Of a stretch of DNA of 34,848 nt, positions 31,487 to 34,848 are shown one piece after another. The notes under the pieces were generated by a model. It saw only the letters and a program-made list of their open reading frames with translations. It searched no databases and had not been told where the DNA came from. A program made the position numbers and the translations under genes. The DNA is from Trueperaceae bacterium (GTDB lineage: Bacteria > Deinococcota > Deinococci > Deinococcales > Trueperaceae), in assembly GCA_013697735.1 (NCBI GenBank), contig JACCWH010000186.1:1-34848 (forward strand). The letters are read 5' to 3'. Each line of letters opens with the position of its first letter. Position 1 is the stretch's first letter.

Positions 31487-33274
31487 ATGGCTGACGAGTC
31501 ATCGGTCGATGCCGCGGCGTCCGTCGTGGTCGAACCCGACCTCGTACCCGGACTGCGAGCGCCGACGTTCCTGGCGGACACGTTGCCACAGATCGTCTGG
31601 ACCGCGGATGCGGCGGGCGACGTCACGTACTTCAACCGCTCCTGGTACGAGTACACGGGGTTGAGCCCGATGCAATCGGTCGGTTCGGGATTCCTCCAGG
31701 TCCTCCATCCGTCCGACGTCGAACGGACCGCGGCGCGCTGGGAGCGTGCCTGGCGCGACGGGGAGCCGTACGAGATAGAGTATCGCTTGCGCTCTGGAGT
31801 CGACGGTGAACATCGCTGGTTCTTGGCACGCGCGAATGCCGTCCGCGATGAATGCGGCCGGATCGTGCAGTGGTCGGGCACGTCGACGGACATCGACGAG
31901 CAGAAGCGGTTCGAGGAGCAGGTTCGTCGATACGCGGCGGAGTTGAAGGAGAGTCGGGCGGAGCTGACGCGCCTCGCGCGTCACGATGCGCTCACTGGAC
32001 TCCCGAACCGGATGCTCTTCGAAGATCGACTGCAGCAGGCGCTCGTGAGCGCCGACCGGCACGGGCAGATGGTCGGTGTCTTCTTCATCGACCTCGACGG
32101 CTTCAAGCGAGTGAACGATACGCTCGGCCACCACACCGGGGACGCGTTGCTGTGCGAGGTCGCTCGTCGCCTCGCGACCGGACTGCGCGCGACCGATACG
32201 CTCGCACGACTCGGTGGCGACGAGTTCGTGGTGCTCGCATTGGAGATCGAGCGGCCCCACGACGCCATAGCGCTCGCGCGCAAGCTGCTCGCGCACGTCG
32301 CCGAGCCGTTCGAACTCGAGGGGGGTCGGGTCCGCATGTCGGCATCGATAGGGGTGAGCATCTATCCCCGCGACGCCGACGGCGCATCCACACTGCTGCG
32401 GCATGCCGACGTCGCGATGTACCGGGCGAAACAGAGTGGCAAGAACGACGCTCGCTTCTACGCCCCCGAGATGAACGCGAGTGCCCAGGAGCGGATGTCG
32501 ATCGCCACGCGCCTCGACGGCGCGCTCGAGCGTGGCGAGATGTCGTTGCGCTTTCAGCCGCAGTGGGACACGCGCTCCCGGAGCGTCGACTCCTTCGAGG
32601 CGCTGCTCCGCTGGAACAACCCGGAGCTCGGTGAGGTGGCCCCCGAGCGATTCGTGCCCGTGGCCGAAGACAACGGCATGATCCTAGCGCTCTGTGAGTG
32701 GGTGCTCGACGGCAGCTGTCGCGAGGCCGTTCGCTGGTCGAAGGCCTCGGGACGCGCCGTGCGCGTGGCGATGAACGTCTCGCTCGTCCAGCTCGACCGT
32801 GACGATTTCGTGCCGATGGTGTCGCGCGCGCTCGACCGACACGCATTGCCGCCGCAGCAACTCGAGCTCGAGCTCACTGCGCGCATGGGAACCTACGACG
32901 TGCTCGCGGCCCACGGCAAGATGGCGGCGCTCCGCGAGCTCGGGGTGCGACTCACGATGGACGACTTCGGCACGCCGTACTCGACGATCGACCACGTCCT
33001 GCGTCTGCCGCTCGACGCTCTCAAGGTCGACCAGCGGATCGTGCACGATCTCGAAGACGCACCGCGCGAAGGGTCCGAACGCGTGATGCGGGCTCTGGTG
33101 GGCCTGGCGCACTCGCTCGGTCTGGACGTGGTGGCCGACGGCATCGAAACGGACGCGCAACGCCGTTCGGTGATCGAACTCGGTTGCGGCCGGCTCCAGG
33201 GCTACCTCCTCGGTGAGCCGATGCTCGCTGAAGAGGCAGGCGTGCTGCTGGGGGCAGAACCGGCCGGGGAGTGA
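31487..33274 (+). CDS. PAS-GGDEF-EAL protein; active-looking cyclase, altered EAL domain
   Basis: A 595-aa c-di-GMP protein. PAS at about residues 30-145 (LPQIVWTADAAGDVTYFN), a linker helix, GGDEF at about 160-325 with intact LGGDEF (243-247) and the feedback I-site RATD exactly five residues before it. EAL at about 340-590: EALLR (371-375) and NVS are kept, but ExTE is ELTA (462-465), DDFGTGYSS is DDFGTPYST (492-500) and AEGVE is ADGIE (550-554). The cyclase should work; phosphodiesterase activity is doubtful and the EAL may bind c-di-GMP instead. The ATG has AAGGAG; GTG 31472 is an alternative start. There are no membrane segments. Confidence 0.88.
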   Translation: MADESSVDAAASVVVEPDLVPGLRAPTFLADTLPQIVWTADAAGDVTYFNRSWYEYTGLSPMQSVGSGFLQVLHPSDVERTAARWERAWRDGEPYEIEYRLRSGVDGEHRWFLARANAVRDECGRIVQWSGTSTDIDEQKRFEEQVRRYAAELKESRAELTRLARHDALTGLPNRMLFEDRLQQALVSADRHGQMVGVFFIDLDGFKRVNDTLGHHTGDALLCEVARRLATGLRATDTLARLGGDEFVVLALEIERPHDAIALARKLLAHVAEPFELEGGRVRMSASIGVSIYPRDADGASTLLRHADVAMYRAKQSGKNDARFYAPEMNASAQERMSIATRLDGALERGEMSLRFQPQWDTRSRSVDSFEALLRWNNPELGEVAPERFVPVAEDNGMILALCEWVLDGSCREAVRWSKASGRAVRVAMNVSLVQLDRDDFVPMVSRALDRHALPPQQLELELTARMGTYDVLAAHGKMAALRELGVRLTMDDFGTPYSTIDHVLRLPLDALKVDQRIVHDLEDAPREGSERVMRALVGLAHSLGLDVVADGIETDAQRRSVIELGCGRLQGYLLGEPMLAEEAGVLLGAEPAGE

Positions 33275-33308
33275 TCACGGTGGGTCCGAGTTCGACGTTC
33301 GTTTCGGA

Positions 33309-33339
33309 TGTTTGGTGTGATAAGTCGTCCTATCAAACA
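33309..33339 (+). other. bulged stem-loop in the AT-richer gap before the YczE gene
   Basis: TGTT (33309-33312) and TGATA (33318-33322) pair with TATCA-AACA (33331-33339), leaving a 5-nt bulge and an 8-nt loop. It could end the upstream transcript or be a binding site; there is no T-run. Confidence 0.3.
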
Positions 33340-33396
33340 CGGCGAACGGGGTAGACGATCGCACCCCAAGAGCCCCAACGAGCCGTGTCCGCGCGG

Positions 33397-33408
33397 TAGG
33401 CTCGCGCG
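33397..33408 (+). promoter_or_regulatory. leaderless promoter of the YczE gene
   Basis: TAGGCT at 33397-33402 with a 6-nt spacer to GTG 33409. No ribosome site is present. Confidence 0.6.
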
Positions 33409-34107
33409 GTGAAGCGCCTCCAGTTCCGCCGGCCCGACTCGTGGCGCATCATGCTCGCGCGACTCGTGCATCTGAACGTCGGCCTCGCGCTCTTCGGCGT
33501 GAGCATCTCGATGATGTTGCGCGCGCACGTCGGCGTCGGACCGTGGGACGTGTTCCACCAGGGGCTCGCGCTCAGGACGCCGATCACGATCGGGCAAGCG
33601 ATGATCCTGGCTGGCCTTTCGCTGCTGGCGTTATCGATGCTCGTGGCGCGCGTCAAGCCCGGTATCGGCACGGTGGCGAACATGACGCTCGTCGGCATCT
33701 GGGTCGACGTGTTCATGGCGATGCCGCGGTTTCCCGAAGCGAGCGGCATCCTCGATGGCGCGGCCCTGTTCGGCCTCGGCCTCGTCCTGAACGGCGCCGC
33801 CACCGGCCTCTACCTCACCGCCGGACTCGGCGCAGGACCACGCGACGGTTTCGCCCTGGCGCTCTCGAAGCTGGCGAAGATTCCGGTACGCCGCGCCCGT
33901 ACGCTGGTCGAGATCGTCGTCTGCACCACCGGTTGGCTGCTCGGCGGGACGGTGGGACTCGGCACCGTGGCGTTCGCACTCGCGATCGGCCCGCTCATGC
34001 AGACGAGCATGCGCCTCTTCGGCACGATCGAGGCTCGGTACGCCCGAACCGGTGAGAGCGTCGCCGCGCGGCGCGCCTTCACGCGCGTCGATGGGGTTCG
34101 TCGCTGA
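33409..34107 (+). CDS. YczE/YyaS/YitT-family integral membrane protein
   Basis: A 232-aa protein with about five to six TM helices. The N-terminal 'HLNVGLALFGVSISMMLRAHVGVGPWDVFHQGL' and the later 'TGLYLTAGLGAGPRDGFALALSK' repeat the GxGPxD motif characteristic of YczE proteins. The molecular function is unknown; Bacillus YczE is linked to surfactin-type synthesis and other members are uncharacterised. The end is basic and polar. The GTG start is fixed by the leaderless promoter. It stands alone: the next gene is convergent. Confidence 0.87.
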   Translation: MKRLQFRRPDSWRIMLARLVHLNVGLALFGVSISMMLRAHVGVGPWDVFHQGLALRTPITIGQAMILAGLSLLALSMLVARVKPGIGTVANMTLVGIWVDVFMAMPRFPEASGILDGAALFGLGLVLNGAATGLYLTAGLGAGPRDGFALALSKLAKIPVRRARTLVEIVVCTTGWLLGGTVGLGTVAFALAIGPLMQTSMRLFGTIEARYARTGESVAARRAFTRVDGVRR

Positions 34108-34176
34108 CGCGACGGTCCCAGCGAATCCTCCTCGAGTACGACGTTCAATACGTCAGCTCGATCAGGCCGTTGCGCG

Positions 34177-34722
34177 TCACGCGGCCCGCTTCACCCACCG
34201 CAGCAGCCGCCCCTCGTCGTCCTCTCGTTCGTCGAGCGGCTCGAAGCCCGTCTTCTCCAGGACGCGGACCGAGGCGGCGTTGGTGACGAGGCACTCCGCC
34301 ACCACCGACTCGACCTCGGGCCGCTCGAGGAGCCAGTCGACGAAGGCCGCCCCCGCCTCCGTGGCATAGCCCCGGTCGCGATCACCGAGGTTCGTCGCGT
34401 AGCGCACTTCGACGGCGCGCGCGGCGTCGGGGACGTCGAGGCAACCGATCTGGCCGACCGCCTCGCGGCGAGCACGATCGATCACGGTGCCGGTCCACGG
34501 TCGGGGCGCCTGCGGGTTGGCCCGCCGTCGCTCGAGTACGGCGCGGAGGTCGTCGAGGTCGCCGGGGAGCCATTCGGGTGGAAAGCGAACGGGTACGACG
34601 GCGGCATCGATCTCGAGATCGAGGAAGAAGTCGTCGAGGTCGATGCGACTCTCGAGTGCGGCGACGGGCGTCGCCACGATCCAGGTCCGATCGGTTGCGA
34701 TCACGAAGTCGGGTCGACTCAC
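34177..34722 (-). CDS. GNAT family N-acetyltransferase (RimJ/RimL-like)
   Basis: A 181-aa acetyl-CoA-dependent transferase. The fold is visible as 'VGQIGCLDVPDAARAVEVRYATNLGDRDRGYATEA' (beta4 and the acetyl-CoA loop, here RDRGYATEA in place of RGRGYATEA) and 'VVAECLVTNAASVRVLEKTGFEPLDE', typical of the Acetyltransf_3 group that modifies protein N-termini or small amines. The N-terminal half has 'DLDDFFLDLEIDAAVVPVRFPPEWLPGDL'. GTG 34722 with a strong GAGAGGAG ribosome site six bases upstream sets the start; the frame runs further up to 34815 without support. The substrate is unknown. Confidence 0.88.
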   Translation of the reverse strand: MSRPDFVIATDRTWIVATPVAALESRIDLDDFFLDLEIDAAVVPVRFPPEWLPGDLDDLRAVLERRRANPQAPRPWTGTVIDRARREAVGQIGCLDVPDAARAVEVRYATNLGDRDRGYATEAGAAFVDWLLERPEVESVVAECLVTNAASVRVLEKTGFEPLDEREDDEGRLLRWVKRAA

Positions 34723-34848
34723 GGCGGCTCCTCTCCCCTTCGCGCGAACGACGGCGCGGAGGTTCCTTCGGCGCCTACGGTACCCTCTCCTCCCCCACCC
34801 CGCGTCGACTCGCAACGCGGGGCACCACTCGCTGCCACCACGCGACGC

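Overview
The window is GC-rich (roughly two thirds G+C) and densely coded, with 31 protein genes on both strands. I see no rRNA, tRNA, CRISPR array, transposase or phage gene. The best guess for the host is a member of the Deinococcota, perhaps a Trueperaceae-like lineage. Two things point there: the gene mix (AfsR/SARP-like BTAD regulators, many c-di-GMP proteins, secreted Tat and lipoproteins) and a very regular leaderless promoter design. At 12 starts a TAnnnT hexamer sits 5-7 nt before the ATG/GTG with no Shine-Dalgarno sequence. Leaderless transcription of this kind is described in Deinococcus, but also in Actinobacteria, so the placement is an inference.

Layout. 1-4531: a small edge ORF, a 14-TM drug exporter (MFS DHA2), leucyl aminopeptidase PepA, and divergently a threonine-dehydratase-like PLP enzyme. 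4532-8438: an Rrf2 Fe-S-type regulator back to back with a 1038-aa BTAD/NB-ARC/TPR activator, followed by a 70-aa companion protein. 8492-11424: three exported redox proteins, namely a cupredoxin, a Tat-exported flavin amine oxidase family enzyme and a c-type cytochrome. They look like an extracytoplasmic amine-dehydrogenase electron chain. 11470-14872 (minus strand): an HD-GYP protein with a degenerate first half, an M20 amidohydrolase and a tyrosine phosphatase. 15075-15854: a SurA-like chaperone with no parvulin domain.

15909-22594 is a peptidoglycan-recycling block. A dipeptide/oligopeptide ABC importer (binding protein and two permeases, no ATPase in the window) is divergent, through interleaved promoters, from serine hydrolase - anmK - murQ. 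22603-26521: an EamA transporter, a lower-GC ferric-reductase-like membrane protein that looks acquired, a 58-aa lipoprotein that is a shortened copy of a nearby 204-aa coiled-coil lipoprotein, and a diacylglycerol kinase family lipid kinase.

26739-33274: two c-di-GMP proteins (PAS-PAS-PAS-GAF-GAF-HD-GYP and PAS-GGDEF-EAL, sharing a similar PAS sensor) flank a cysE-cysM cysteine operon. 33409-34722: a YczE-family membrane protein and a GNAT acetyltransferase.

The most interesting items are the uniform leaderless promoters, the flavoenzyme/cytochrome/cupredoxin chain beside a BTAD activator and its tiny partner, the two lipoprotein copies, and the altered catalytic residues in the EAL, HD-GYP, MFS, PepA and AnmK proteins.
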